A stretch of 64,000 bases of DNA, taken from positions 1 through 64,000 of the forward strand of contig JAMFRU010000008.1 in assembly GCA_026224875.1 (NCBI GenBank), given 5' to 3'. The notes beneath the pieces were generated by a model that had not been told where the DNA came from, ran no database searches, and worked only from the letters and a program-made list of their open reading frames with translations. The stretch comes from Acidocella sp. (GTDB taxonomy: Bacteria; Pseudomonadota; Alphaproteobacteria; Acetobacterales; Acetobacteraceae). This document shows, one piece after another, positions 7,462-15,750 of the stretch (within the stretch, counting starts at the first letter, position 1; each line of letters starts with the position of its first letter). Made by a program: the position numbers and the translations under genes.

Positions 7462-10266
7462 TTGGCCCGATTGAAGGATCAGGCCCCTATGCTCCCGCAC
7501 TCCCCCCGTGCGTGCCCCCCCATTGCGCGCTCCAATTTCGTCTCTCGCAGGCAAGCCCTCAGCAGCACCTGCCTCCTCGCTTTCCCCGCCGCTCTTGCTC
7601 TTGGCCACCCCGCCCTGGCGCAAACGAACATCACCACCAACCAGGCCAGTACCCTCAATTTGGTCGCGGGCCAGGTGAATATCCTGAGCGGTGTCAGCAT
7701 CACTAGTACCGGTCAGGCCGCGATTTCGGGCGCCACTCTGGCGCAGCTCAGCAATGCCGGAAATGTGGCGGATGCCAGTGGAACGGGCATCTATCTCGGT
7801 GCCGGCGGTTCGCTCGGCAACACCGGCAGCATCAGCGGTGCCAACGCGGTGCGCTTCAACGCCGCCGGCTCGCTCGCCAATGCCGGCGTTATAACCGGCA
7901 CCAATTACGGCGTGCTGGTCAATAACGGCACCGGCCATGTCGGCAACACCGGCTCAATCGCCGCGGGTGACGACGGCATCAGCCTCAACGACGGCGGTAC
8001 CGTTACCAACAGCGGCAGCATTTTTGGCGCGCATCTCGGCGTGTACACCGGCAATGCGCTGGGCAGTGTTACCAACAGCGGCATTATCTCGGCCCGCAGC
8101 GGCGATGCGGTGTCTCTCTATAGCGGCGGCAGCCTCACCAATCTGGCGGGCGGTCAGCTTATCGGCGGCTATGCCGGCGTGTATGCTGGCGGCACGGGCG
8201 CGCAGATCACCAATGCCGGGCTCATCACCGGGCCGGAATTCGGCGCTTATCTTATGGGCAATACCGCGTCCCTCACCAATGCCGGCACCATTGCCGGCGG
8301 GGTGGATGGTGTTAACGATCTCGGCCGTGGCGCGCTTATCACCAACACCGGCCTCATCCACGGCGGCCAGATCGGCGTAAAACTCGCCACGGGCGGCGCG
8401 GTGGATAACGCAGGCATCATCACCGGCGGCACCACCGGCGTAAAACTCGGCAACAACAGCATGCTGGCGAATGAAGCCAGCGGGCACATCACCGGCGGCA
8501 TGACAGCTGTGGTCGCCGCCACCGGTGATGTGCTCCGAAATTCAGGTACCATCACCGGCCAGACCGGCATTAGCGCCAGCGGTGCGGTGAGCCTGGTCAA
8601 TAATGGTGTCATTGCCTCCACCGAGCAGGGCGGCAATGCCATCAGCCTGTCGGGCGGGGCCAGCAGCATCACGCTCGGCACGGGCTCGAAACTTTATGGC
8701 AACATCGCCGGTGGCGGCACGGCAAGCCAGATCACCCTTACCGGCAGCGGCACTTTGATCTCTGATATCACGGGCTTCGCCGCTGGTAGTTCCATTACCG
8801 TGCAGCAGTCTGCGGTGTGGAGTGGTGCCGGGCAGTGGCAGGTGGCGCAGCTTGTGAATAATGGTGTGTTCACCCCTGGTGCCATCGGCACACCGCTCAG
8901 CCTTACCGGGAATTTCGTGCAAAGCTCCACCGGCGTTTTGAGTGTGCTGGTGAGCCCAGGTGGTATTTCCAGCTTCGCCATCACCGGCACGGCCACGCTC
9001 GGCGGCACCTTGCGCTACATGCTTGCCCCCGGCAGTTTTGTTCCGGGCAGCGATGTTTTTCTTGCCGCAACCGGCGGCGTCACCGGGAATTTCGCCACGG
9101 TTACCAGCACGCAAACAGGGGTGCAGGCCACGCCGCTGCATCTTACCGTGGCCACCGTGATCGCTGTGACCAATACCCCCGAGAGCAGCACGGCCGTTGA
9201 CAACCCCGCCGCCAGCGCCGTGGTGGTATCGAATAACGCCATAACTTTCACCAGTAACATCATCGTCGTCCCCAGCGGCGCCGGGCTGTTTGCTGACACC
9301 ACCCAGGCCATGGCGCTCGGCGCTTTCGCCAGCGGCCAGGCATTGCTGGACCATGCGGTTGGTTACGCAGCGGGGGGCAATGCGGGCGATGCCTGCCAGG
9401 CGCTGCCCGCCACGGGCACTGGCCAAACGGCGAACATGGCGTCAGCTCTGGCCAGCGGCATCTGCGCCGCCGGCGGATGGATGCAGGTGACTGGCAATAC
9501 CGCCTCCGCCACCGGCGCCTATACCATCCGAGGCGGCGGCTTCCTCGCCGGGGTGGACCGCGCAAATGGTATCGGCGGCCGCATCGGCGTGGCCGTGGGC
9601 TACGACACCGATAATTTGAGCGACAAATCTGGCGGCACCGCGGGCCTGCAAACCATCCGCCTAGGCATCTACGCCGCCCAGCCGTTGGGCCGCTTCGCCC
9701 TCAGCGCCGATATCATGGACGGTATCGTCTCCCGCAATACCACCCGCTACACCGGTGCTGCCGCCGCCACCGCCAAAGGCCATGGCAACGTGTTCTCTGG
9801 CGATGTGCAAATCGCCTTGCCGCTCACCCTCGGCGGCGGCACCGAAATCACCCCAGCCCTCGGCGCTCAGATCGTCTCGGTCACCGCCGGCCGCCTAAGC
9901 GAAACCTCTGCCACCCAAGCCTTCGCCGTCAACGTCGCGTCCGCCAGCGGCACAACCGCCGCCCCCTACCTGAGCCTCACAGTGCAAAAACAATTCATCA
10001 CCGCCAGCAACCTCACCATCACCCCAGATGTGACCGCCGGCGTAACCACCATGCTGAACAACCCCGGCGCCAACACCGAACTAACAGCCCAGGACGGCAC
10101 AGCATTCATAACCCACCCCGAACACATGGCCCCCATCTCAGGCCAAATCAGCACAGGCATAACCATCACCAAACGAAACTGGAGCATCACAGCCCGCTAC
10201 ACAGGAGAAGCGGGCGGAAATTGGTCGGGTCAGAGCCTACAAGCGGGGGTGCAAGTAAGGTTCTAA
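7462..10266 (+). CDS. autotransporter with repeat passenger and beta-barrel domain
   Basis: Type V secreted surface protein of up to 934 residues. A long signal peptide ends ALGHPALAQ; the ATG at 7489 (residue 10) is an equally good start. Residues about 50-430 are a passenger of short repeats of the form (L/I)TNAGLITG, predicted to fold as a beta-helix. After a spacer, the last 290 or so residues are an autotransporter beta-barrel that ends in the outer-membrane C-terminal signature with a final phenylalanine (LQAGVQVRF). The repeats are typical of adhesin-like passengers, but no binding partner can be named. It is inserted between efp and epmB and followed by palindromic element B. Confidence 0.88.
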   Translation: MARLKDQAPMLPHSPRACPPIARSNFVSRRQALSSTCLLAFPAALALGHPALAQTNITTNQASTLNLVAGQVNILSGVSITSTGQAAISGATLAQLSNAGNVADASGTGIYLGAGGSLGNTGSISGANAVRFNAAGSLANAGVITGTNYGVLVNNGTGHVGNTGSIAAGDDGISLNDGGTVTNSGSIFGAHLGVYTGNALGSVTNSGIISARSGDAVSLYSGGSLTNLAGGQLIGGYAGVYAGGTGAQITNAGLITGPEFGAYLMGNTASLTNAGTIAGGVDGVNDLGRGALITNTGLIHGGQIGVKLATGGAVDNAGIITGGTTGVKLGNNSMLANEASGHITGGMTAVVAATGDVLRNSGTITGQTGISASGAVSLVNNGVIASTEQGGNAISLSGGASSITLGTGSKLYGNIAGGGTASQITLTGSGTLISDITGFAAGSSITVQQSAVWSGAGQWQVAQLVNNGVFTPGAIGTPLSLTGNFVQSSTGVLSVLVSPGGISSFAITGTATLGGTLRYMLAPGSFVPGSDVFLAATGGVTGNFATVTSTQTGVQATPLHLTVATVIAVTNTPESSTAVDNPAASAVVVSNNAITFTSNIIVVPSGAGLFADTTQAMALGAFASGQALLDHAVGYAAGGNAGDACQALPATGTGQTANMASALASGICAAGGWMQVTGNTASATGAYTIRGGGFLAGVDRANGIGGRIGVAVGYDTDNLSDKSGGTAGLQTIRLGIYAAQPLGRFALSADIMDGIVSRNTTRYTGAAAATAKGHGNVFSGDVQIALPLTLGGGTEITPALGAQIVSVTAGRLSETSATQAFAVNVASASGTTAAPYLSLTVQKQFITASNLTITPDVTAGVTTMLNNPGANTELTAQDGTAFITHPEHMAPISGQISTGITITKRNWSITARYTGEAGGNWSGQSLQAGVQVRF

Positions 10267-10329
10267 CCCCACCCAATGCCGGCGGCCCCGAGGCGCGCGC
10301 AACGGGGGCGCCCTGCGGTCGGGCGGGTG

Positions 10330-10555
10330 CGTTGTGATAGGCAAGGAAAAAGGGCAGGGCTCTGCCCTGGACCCGCCAAGGGGCGAAGGGCCCGTGGATC
10401 CCATGACATAAGGGTTTTAAGGGGGCCTGCCATCCAGCCTTTCCACAGGCAAGGGCAGGCCCCCTTCAAACCCTTAAAAGCTATTGGGGGTTTGGGGCCT
10501 CAGGCCCCAGCGGGTCGAGGGCGGAGCCCCGCCTTTTTCCTTGCTTATCACAACG
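10330..10555. repeat. nested palindromic element B
   Basis: A 226-bp relative of element A between two convergent genes. Outer arms (about 10330-10366 and 10519-10555) share cgttgtgata(g/a)gcaagg followed by aaaaagg; the right arm contains the last codon and the TGA stop of epmB. The inner arms, 10410-10431 and 10454-10475, match at 21 of 22 positions around a 22-base spacer and are unrelated in sequence to the core of element A. It would act as a bidirectional terminator for the autotransporter and epmB. Confidence 0.8.
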
Positions 10556-11546
10556 GAACTTTCCCCAAGCCGCCTGGGCGGTCCCAGATGTATGTGGGCA
10601 AAGCGGTGCCGCTGACGGTGCCTCGGAGGTTGGATAGGAGTTGGCGGCCGCGTTCTGGGGGGACGTGGAAGCGTGCGGTGCCGGGGGCGGGATCTAGTTG
10701 GTGGAGGTAGTAGGGTTTTATGCGGGCGCGGAGCATGGCGCGGAAGAGGTTGGCGAGGGCGGTTTCGTCGTCGTTGACGTTCGCCAGGAGCACGGTTTGG
10801 CCGAGGAGGGGGATGCCGAGGCGGGTTAGTTTGCGCAGGGATGCCACGGCTTCGGGGGTTAGCTCGCTGGCGTGGTTGGTGTGGATGGCGATGTAGAGTG
10901 GTTTTTCGATGTCCAGGGCGGCGAGCAGGGCGTCGGTTACGATTGCGGGGTCGGCGATGGGGGCGCGGGTGTGGATGCGCAGTAGTTCGATGTGGGGGAT
11001 GGCTTCCAGCCGGCGCAGGATTTCGCCCAGGCGGCGGGGGGAGAGGATGAGCGGGTCGCCGCCGGTGAGGATGATTTCGCGGATTGCTGGGTGGGCTTCG
11101 ATATAGGCGTAGGCGGCTTCGAGTTCGGCTTCGGAGAGCAGCCCGCCGTCGGGGCCGACCTGTTCGCGGCGGAAGCAGAAGCGGCAGTACACGGGGCAGG
11201 CGAGCAGCGGTTTGAGCAGCGCGCGGTCTGGATAGCGGTGGACGATGCCGGGTATGGGTGAGAGTGCTTCATCGGCGATGGGGTCGGTTAGCTCATGCGG
11301 CGCGGTGATCAGCTCGTCCGGGTGGGGGAGGAATTGCAAGCCGATGGGGTCATCCTTCCGCCCGATGAGTGCTGCCAGGGCAGGTGGCACGGCGACGGCG
11401 TAGCGCGCGGCCACGGCCTCTGCGCCGGCGCGGTCTTCGGGGGCGAGCAGACCGGCGGCTTCCAATTCGGCGATGCGGCGCAGGGTGCGGGGTTTGGGGG
11501 CGCGTTGTTTGGCGCGTTGTTTGGAAGCGATCATTCCGTCAGGCAT
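10548..11546 (-). CDS. epmB: EF-P beta-lysylation protein EpmB (lysine 2,3-aminomutase)
   Basis: Radical SAM, PLP-dependent enzyme that converts L-alpha-lysine to R-beta-lysine for EF-P modification. 332 residues, close to E. coli EpmB (YjeK), and shorter than clostridial lysine aminomutases. The radical SAM cluster cysteines are Cys117, Cys121 and Cys124 in CPVYCRFCFRREQVG; LTGGDPL follows. The second ATG (codon 5) is an alternative start. The gene diverges from epmA with only 23 bases between the first possible start codons, so the two probably share a promoter region. Together with EpmA and EF-P it makes a complete pathway in the window. Confidence 0.95.
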   Translation of the reverse strand: MPDGMIASKQRAKQRAPKPRTLRRIAELEAAGLLAPEDRAGAEAVAARYAVAVPPALAALIGRKDDPIGLQFLPHPDELITAPHELTDPIADEALSPIPGIVHRYPDRALLKPLLACPVYCRFCFRREQVGPDGGLLSEAELEAAYAYIEAHPAIREIILTGGDPLILSPRRLGEILRRLEAIPHIELLRIHTRAPIADPAIVTDALLAALDIEKPLYIAIHTNHASELTPEAVASLRKLTRLGIPLLGQTVLLANVNDDETALANLFRAMLRARIKPYYLHQLDPAPGTARFHVPPERGRQLLSNLRGTVSGTALPTYIWDRPGGLGKVPL

Positions 11547-11569
11547 CGCGGTGCTGTATCCTGTGCCTC

Positions 11570-12532
11570 ATGCGCTCTCAACCCTGGCAATCCCTCCCCG
11601 ACCGAATGGCTCTCCTGCGCCGCCGCAATTTGCTGGTGGCCGCTGTGCGCTCTTTTTTCACCGCGCGCGGGTATCTGGAGGTGGAAACGCCTTATGTTGT
11701 TCCTGCGCCGGGGGAGGAGGTGCATCTGCGTGCCATGCCCGCGGGTGGTAAATGGCTGAACACCTCACCCGAATTTGCCATGAAGAAGCTGCTGGCTGGC
11801 GGTTCCGGTGCGATCTTCCAGCTCGCCCGGGTTTGGCGGGATGAGCCGTGGAGCGACACCCATGCCCCGGAATTCACCATGCTCGAATGGTATTCTCTGG
11901 GCGCCGACATGGATGGTCTCATGGCCGAAACTTTCGCTCTCCTGCGCGCCACGCTGCCACCGGAGGTAACCAGCCGGGGTATCACCACCCTGCTCGATGC
12001 GCCCGCGTTCCTGACCGTGGCCGAGGCGTTTACCCGCTATGTGGGCGCCGATGTGCTGGCCACGGAGGGCGATGCCCCGGCCCTGGCGGCGCAGGCGGGT
12101 GCAAAACTGCGTGACGGCGAGGATTGGGAGGATCTGTTCTTCCGTCTGCTTCTGGAGCGTATCGAGCCGCATCTGGGCCGCGACCGCGCCACTTTCCTCA
12201 CCCATTGGCCCGCTGCCCAGGCGGCTCTGGCCCGCAAATGCCCGGCCGACCCGCGCGTGGCCGAGCGTTTCGAGCTTTATGTCTGCGGTATTGAGCTGGC
12301 CAACGCTTTCGTCGAGCTTACGGATGCTGACGAGCAACGTGCCCGTTTCCTCGCCGACCGCGCCCGCCGCCATGCGCTTTACGGCCCGGATTGGGAGATG
12401 GACGAGGATTTTTTATCCGCCGTCGCCGCACTTCCCGCCTGTTCCGGCATCGCGCTTGGCTTCGACCGCCTGGCCATGCTCGCCACAGGTGCTGCGCGCA
12501 TTGCCGATGTGCTCTGGCTGCCGGAAACATGA
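11570..12532 (+). CDS. epmA: EF-P--lysine ligase EpmA (GenX/PoxA)
   Basis: A truncated class II lysyl-tRNA synthetase paralogue that attaches beta-lysine to Lys33 of EF-P. 320 residues from the ATG at 11570, close to E. coli EpmA (325). The open frame continues upstream to 11369, but that part is antisense to epmB and is not used. Class II motifs are visible: ARVWRDEP (motif 2), HAPEFTMLEWY, and GIALGFDRLAML (motif 3). The anticodon-binding OB domain of true LysRS is absent, as expected. Confidence 0.95.
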   Translation: MRSQPWQSLPDRMALLRRRNLLVAAVRSFFTARGYLEVETPYVVPAPGEEVHLRAMPAGGKWLNTSPEFAMKKLLAGGSGAIFQLARVWRDEPWSDTHAPEFTMLEWYSLGADMDGLMAETFALLRATLPPEVTSRGITTLLDAPAFLTVAEAFTRYVGADVLATEGDAPALAAQAGAKLRDGEDWEDLFFRLLLERIEPHLGRDRATFLTHWPAAQAALARKCPADPRVAERFELYVCGIELANAFVELTDADEQRARFLADRARRHALYGPDWEMDEDFLSAVAALPACSGIALGFDRLAMLATGAARIADVLWLPET

Positions 12533-12600
12533 CCCGCTTATGATATAGAAATGTTACGAAATCCCTATATAACGTATCGACTGATAGAGGATTCCCGCCC

Positions 12601-12984
12601 ATGCGCCGTGCCGCCTTGCTCCTGCTGCCCCTGCTTGCCGCCGGCTGCGCCACCGGCCCCAGCCTGCAAACCCGCATGATCGCCTATATGGGCGCGCCCG
12701 AGGATACACTCGTGCAATCCCTTGGCGTGCCGGATAAGCAGATTACGGTGAGCGGGGTTTCCTATCTCGCTTATATCCGCCAGCAGGCGCAGGTGCAGCC
12801 CAGCCCCATCATCGGTTTTGGCGGCGGACCCTGGGGGCCATGGGGCGGGCCCTATGGTTACGGCGGCGGTTTCGCCGCGGCCAGCTTCCCCAGCCAGATC
12901 CAGGTGTTTTCCTGCGAAACCACGTTCACCATTAAGGACGGGCATGTGGCGAATGTGACGTTCAAAGGGAATGCCTGCAACTAG
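12601..12984 (+). CDS. small lipoprotein, unknown function
   Basis: 127 residues. A lipoprotein signal peptide, MRRAALLLLPLLAAGC, places the lipidated cysteine at residue 16. The mature protein has a Gly/Pro/Trp-rich middle (about residues 73-95, GGGPWGPWGGPYGYGGG) flanked by short beta-rich segments, including YLAYIRQQ and TFTIKDGHVANVTF. The arrangement resembles small outer-membrane SmpA/BamE-like lipoproteins, but similarity is too weak to name it. It starts 68 bases after epmA and may be in the same transcript. Confidence 0.7.
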   Translation: MRRAALLLLPLLAAGCATGPSLQTRMIAYMGAPEDTLVQSLGVPDKQITVSGVSYLAYIRQQAQVQPSPIIGFGGGPWGPWGGPYGYGGGFAAASFPSQIQVFSCETTFTIKDGHVANVTFKGNACN

Positions 12985-13047
12985 GCCGCCGGATTGCCAA
13001 TCGTTTCGAATGTCCTGTAACATGGCTGCGCAAGCATTGGGGGGCGT

Positions 13048-13599
13048 ATGAGCGAGACTGTCCGCATACAGGGCGCAACGATATTGAGGCTGACGGATCA
13101 GCTAAGCCATTCGTTATACATCGCGCCGGGCCGCTTCCTGAAAATCCTGCTGATATATCTCGCCTTGTTCGCGGTAATTTTTACGTTGCTAATGTGGACG
13201 CATTTTGCCGGTTTTATCGACCTGCTCCAATGCCAATGCTATGCTGCTGCCCGCAGGGAGCTCATGAACGGATTATTCATCCCGCTGATCTGGCTATTTG
13301 CGACAGTCGTGGCCGCCGTGATTTTGGACGCGCTGTTCCAAATCGTAAAATATCTCCGGTTGCCGTTGGCTAACCGAAAGATCAGCTATTCCATTGGCGA
13401 TAATGACATTGAAATGTGCGACGAGGCTGGATTCTCAAGGAAAATTCCCTGGGGGTCGGTGGGTAAATTCACGCGCTTCCACGGCATATTCTTGCTGCGC
13501 ACCAAGCCGAAATACTGGACCACCGTGCCGGTACGGGCTTTTTCCGCCGGTGACCAAGACGCCTTTGCCCGCCTCGCGGTGCGTGCCGTAAAACCCTAA
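13048..13599 (+). CDS. membrane protein with YcxB-like C-terminal domain
   Basis: 183 residues with two membrane helices (about 30-52 and 76-100), separated by a short loop with two cysteines. The last 60 residues (IEMCDEAGFSRKIPWGSV, then FLLRTKPKYWTTVPVRAF) match the pattern of the YcxB-like domain: a small beta-domain in which an Ile/Leu-x-Trp motif follows the membrane part. Function is unknown. The gene converges on the ArsR regulator with a four-base overlap of the stop regions. Confidence 0.7.
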   Translation: MSETVRIQGATILRLTDQLSHSLYIAPGRFLKILLIYLALFAVIFTLLMWTHFAGFIDLLQCQCYAAARRELMNGLFIPLIWLFATVVAAVILDALFQIVKYLRLPLANRKISYSIGDNDIEMCDEAGFSRKIPWGSVGKFTRFHGIFLLRTKPKYWTTVPVRAFSAGDQDAFARLAVRAVKP

Positions 13600-13943
13600 A
13601 CCTCCCGCTCGACGAAATCCTTCAGCCGCCCCAGTGCGGAATCCCACTGCCGGGAAACCTGGTCCATATATTTTTGCGCGATGATGATGGTCTCGGCGCG
13701 CAAAGCATAATGCGTCTCGCGCCCGGCCCGCCGGCTTTGCACCAGCCCAGCCTGCTCCAGCACATACAGATGTTTCGTCACTGCCTGGCGGGTGAGCGGG
13801 CCGGAGGCGGTGAGCGCGCTGATGGAATGGTTGCGCCCGTCATTCAGCCGGGAGAGCAGGGCCAGGCGCATCGCATCGCCAAGGGCGGCAAAAATTATGT
13901 CGGCTGACGGATCGCTGGGCTTCTTGGAGATGGTATTGGTCAT
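13596..13943 (-). CDS. ArsR-family transcriptional regulator
   Basis: About 115 residues with a winged helix-turn-helix (FAALGDAMRLALLSRL, then LTRQAVTKHLYVLEQAGLV) and the C-terminal RKPYALRAE-like wing. There is no Cys-based metal site, so it belongs to the group that controls co-encoded enzymes rather than metal resistance. The ATG at 13941-13943 is chosen because an AGGAGG site lies just upstream; the longer TTG start at 13949 would sit inside that site's hairpin. Two matching palindromes upstream are probably its own operators. The GFA gene upstream reads in the same direction. Confidence 0.88.
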   Translation of the reverse strand: MTNTISKKPSDPSADIIFAALGDAMRLALLSRLNDGRNHSISALTASGPLTRQAVTKHLYVLEQAGLVQSRRAGRETHYALRAETIIIAQKYMDQVSRQWDSALGRLKDFVEREV

Positions 13944-13969
13944 AGGCAACCTCCTGGTTGCCTATGACC
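13938..13969 (-). promoter_or_regulatory. operator palindrome 1 with the Shine-Dalgarno site in its loop
   Basis: A perfect 13-bp inverted repeat (ggtcataggcaac / gttgcctatgacc) with a six-base spacer, ctcctg. On the minus strand the spacer and its border give the AGGAGG ribosome-binding site of the ArsR gene, and the downstream arm contains the ATG. Binding of the repressor here would block the start site, and the transcript could fold to hide the ribosome-binding site. Confidence 0.75.
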
Positions 13970-13981
13970 ATGTTTCCGGCA

Positions 13982-14004
13982 AAAGGCAACCAAAAAGTTG
14001 CTTA
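13982..14004 (-). promoter_or_regulatory. operator palindrome 2 (same half-sites)
   Basis: aaaggcaac-N6-gttgcttat repeats the core ggcaac-N6-gttgc of palindrome 1. The two centres are 40 bases apart, about four helical turns, so two dimers would bind the same face of DNA. It lies between the GFA gene's stop and the ArsR start. Confidence 0.65.
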
Positions 14005-14014
14005 TTTAAGCTTC

Positions 14015-14503
14015 TTATTTCGCCGCCGCGGCCTTCGCCGCCGCATCTTCTTCCGCGCTGATGGAGGCGGTGTTGAAGCGTTCGTAGCGGGGAACGTCGA
14101 TGCCTTTAAGCCACCACGGCATGGCGGTGACGCAATAGACTTCGCTGTCCGGCGCGAACACGGTCGGGTCGTCGAAGGAGCCGCTCTTTATGACGGTGTA
14201 TTCCGAGGCCGAGAATACCGAGCGCGATTCGATCGGCGTGCCGCATTTGCCGCAGAAAACCCGCCGGACGATGTTCCCGGTGTCGCCGGCGTCGTCATAA
14301 ATGGCGGGCGTACCCTGGATGGTGTACTCCTCCGGCTTGTGGAAAATCACGTTGACCGAGAAGGCGCTGCCGGTGTTGCGCTGGCAGTTGGTGCAGTGGC
14401 AAATTGTGGTGGATACCGGCGTACCGGCAATACGAAAGCGCACCTCGCCGCACAGGCAGCCGCCCTCATGCACCGGTGTGGAATTTTCATTGCTGACAGA
14501 CAT
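14015..14503 (-). CDS. GFA-family zinc protein (glutathione-dependent formaldehyde-activating-like)
   Basis: 162 residues of the GFA/CENP-V fold. The zinc-binding cysteines are in GGCLCGEVRF, CHCTNCQRNTG and FCGKCGTP, the standard spacing. The family name comes from a protein once linked to the formaldehyde-glutathione adduct; real functions of most members are unproven. The C-terminal Ala/Lys tail is low in complexity. It lies upstream of the ArsR gene and might be co-regulated with it, though the operators are between the two genes rather than before this one. Confidence 0.85.
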   Translation of the reverse strand: MSVSNENSTPVHEGGCLCGEVRFRIAGTPVSTTICHCTNCQRNTGSAFSVNVIFHKPEEYTIQGTPAIYDDAGDTGNIVRRVFCGKCGTPIESRSVFSASEYTVIKSGSFDDPTVFAPDSEVYCVTAMPWWLKGIDVPRYERFNTASISAEEDAAAKAAAAK

Positions 14504-14658
14504 CGGTTTGTCCTCCTTAGATATTCTTTGGTTTGTGCGAATGCTTAAATCTTTGCGGCGCTAAACACAAATCTTTTGCATGCATCGTTGACAGACCGGG
14601 TAGGCCGCGGCCATCATCCTGCAAAATTCACTAAGCGCATGTACAATTAGAGGATCGG

Positions 14659-15072
14659 ATGGAAACCAAGGATATCGTTGAGATTCAGCAGCTTGAATCG
14701 CTTCTTCAGCATGCGATCGATCATCCCGATCAAAGCCTCTTCCATCTGGTGTTCACGGAAGATGCCCGGTTTGATGGGCGGGGCTGCGGCGGTCCGCTGT
14801 TCGAAGGGATCGAGGCCATCAAAGGCTTCTTCGCTTTGGGCAAGCCGCCGCACCCGGCCGCGCACCACACGCTGAACTGCTGGGTACATGAGGAAGACGG
14901 GCGCGTGATGGTGAAGCAGAAATGGCTGATCCCCAATCCCAGCACGGGCGCGTTTATTGGAGGCGATGATAATGACTGGGTGGTGCGGACCCCCGATGGC
15001 TGGCGCATCAAGGAACGCGTCGCCACGCTAAGGTTCCCGTTGGGGCGTACCTCCGAAGAAACCTTCGGCTGA
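14659..15072 (+). CDS. NTF2/SnoaL-like protein
   Basis: 137 residues, one cone-shaped alpha+beta barrel domain: LESLLQHAIDHPDQSLFHLVFTEDARFDG corresponds to the first helices and strand, and GDDNDWVVRTPDGWRIKER to the last strands with the usual W-R-I-K-x-R ending. Members include polyketide cyclases, isomerases and proteins with no known ligand. Catalytic residues cannot be assigned. An AGAGGA ribosome-binding site precedes the ATG. It stands alone between two minus-strand operons. Confidence 0.75.
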   Translation: METKDIVEIQQLESLLQHAIDHPDQSLFHLVFTEDARFDGRGCGGPLFEGIEAIKGFFALGKPPHPAAHHTLNCWVHEEDGRVMVKQKWLIPNPSTGAFIGGDDNDWVVRTPDGWRIKERVATLRFPLGRTSEETFG

Positions 15073-15091
15073 AATGAAACCCGTGAACCAG

Positions 15092-15745
15092 TCAGGCCGG
15101 CGGCTTGGCTGGGGCGCGCTGGACGCCTTCGGGGAGAGTCCTTAGGCGGCGCATTTCCGGTGTGTCGAATAGGGCGGGGGTGGCCAGGTATTCGGCCAGC
15201 ATTTCGGTGGTGTCCTCGCCCCAGAAGAGCTCTTCGTTGACGATTGTTGTCGGGACGCCGAACACGCCGCGCGCGATGGCGGCGTCGGTGTTTTCGCGCA
15301 GGCGCAGTTTTACGTTGGGTTGGGAGATAGCGGTGGCGACATCCATTAGGCCCAGCGCGTGGCCTAGCTCGTCCAGCACCGCCGGGTCGGACACATCACG
15401 GCCTTCGCCGAAGGCTGCGCTGAAAACGGCATCGACCGCTGCTTCGCTGGCGTCGAGGGCTACGATCAGGCGCAACGCCGCGATGGGGTTGAACGGATGC
15501 GCGGGCGGAAAGCGGAATTGGATGCCCAGTTTTGCCGCGCGCCATTGGCAGGCGCGGTAGGTGTGAAAACGTTTGGGCGGGATTTCAGCTGGGCCTTTTT
15601 GTTCCCAATGTGTCAGCAGTGCGCCCAGCACCACCGGTATGGGCCGCAGTGTCGCGATTCCGGCCAAGCGGTGCCGGGTTTTCCATTGCAGATAGGCGAA
15701 GGGGGAGTTGACGTCGAAATACCAATCGTAGGCTTGCACGCTCAT
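15092..15745 (-). CDS. 2-hydroxychromene-2-carboxylate isomerase-like (DsbA family)
   Basis: 217 residues with a thioredoxin-like kappa-class GST/DsbA fold: WYFDVNSPFAYLQW places the catalytic Ser of HCCA isomerases near residue 14, and GVFGVPTTIVNEELFWGED is the conserved C-terminal segment. Known members isomerise an intermediate of naphthalene breakdown with glutathione; no such pathway is seen here. The ATG at 15743-15745 is chosen over a longer frame because it begins five bases after the thiE stop and leaves the fold intact. Confidence 0.82.
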   Translation of the reverse strand: MSVQAYDWYFDVNSPFAYLQWKTRHRLAGIATLRPIPVVLGALLTHWEQKGPAEIPPKRFHTYRACQWRAAKLGIQFRFPPAHPFNPIAALRLIVALDASEAAVDAVFSAAFGEGRDVSDPAVLDELGHALGLMDVATAISQPNVKLRLRENTDAAIARGVFGVPTTIVNEELFWGEDTTEMLAEYLATPALFDTPEMRRLRTLPEGVQRAPAKPPA

Positions 15746-15750
15746 CTCGA

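Noticed and set aside
8542-9426. 294-residue minus-strand frame inside the autotransporter
   Set aside because: Mirror of the repetitive passenger; no ribosome-binding site and no domain.
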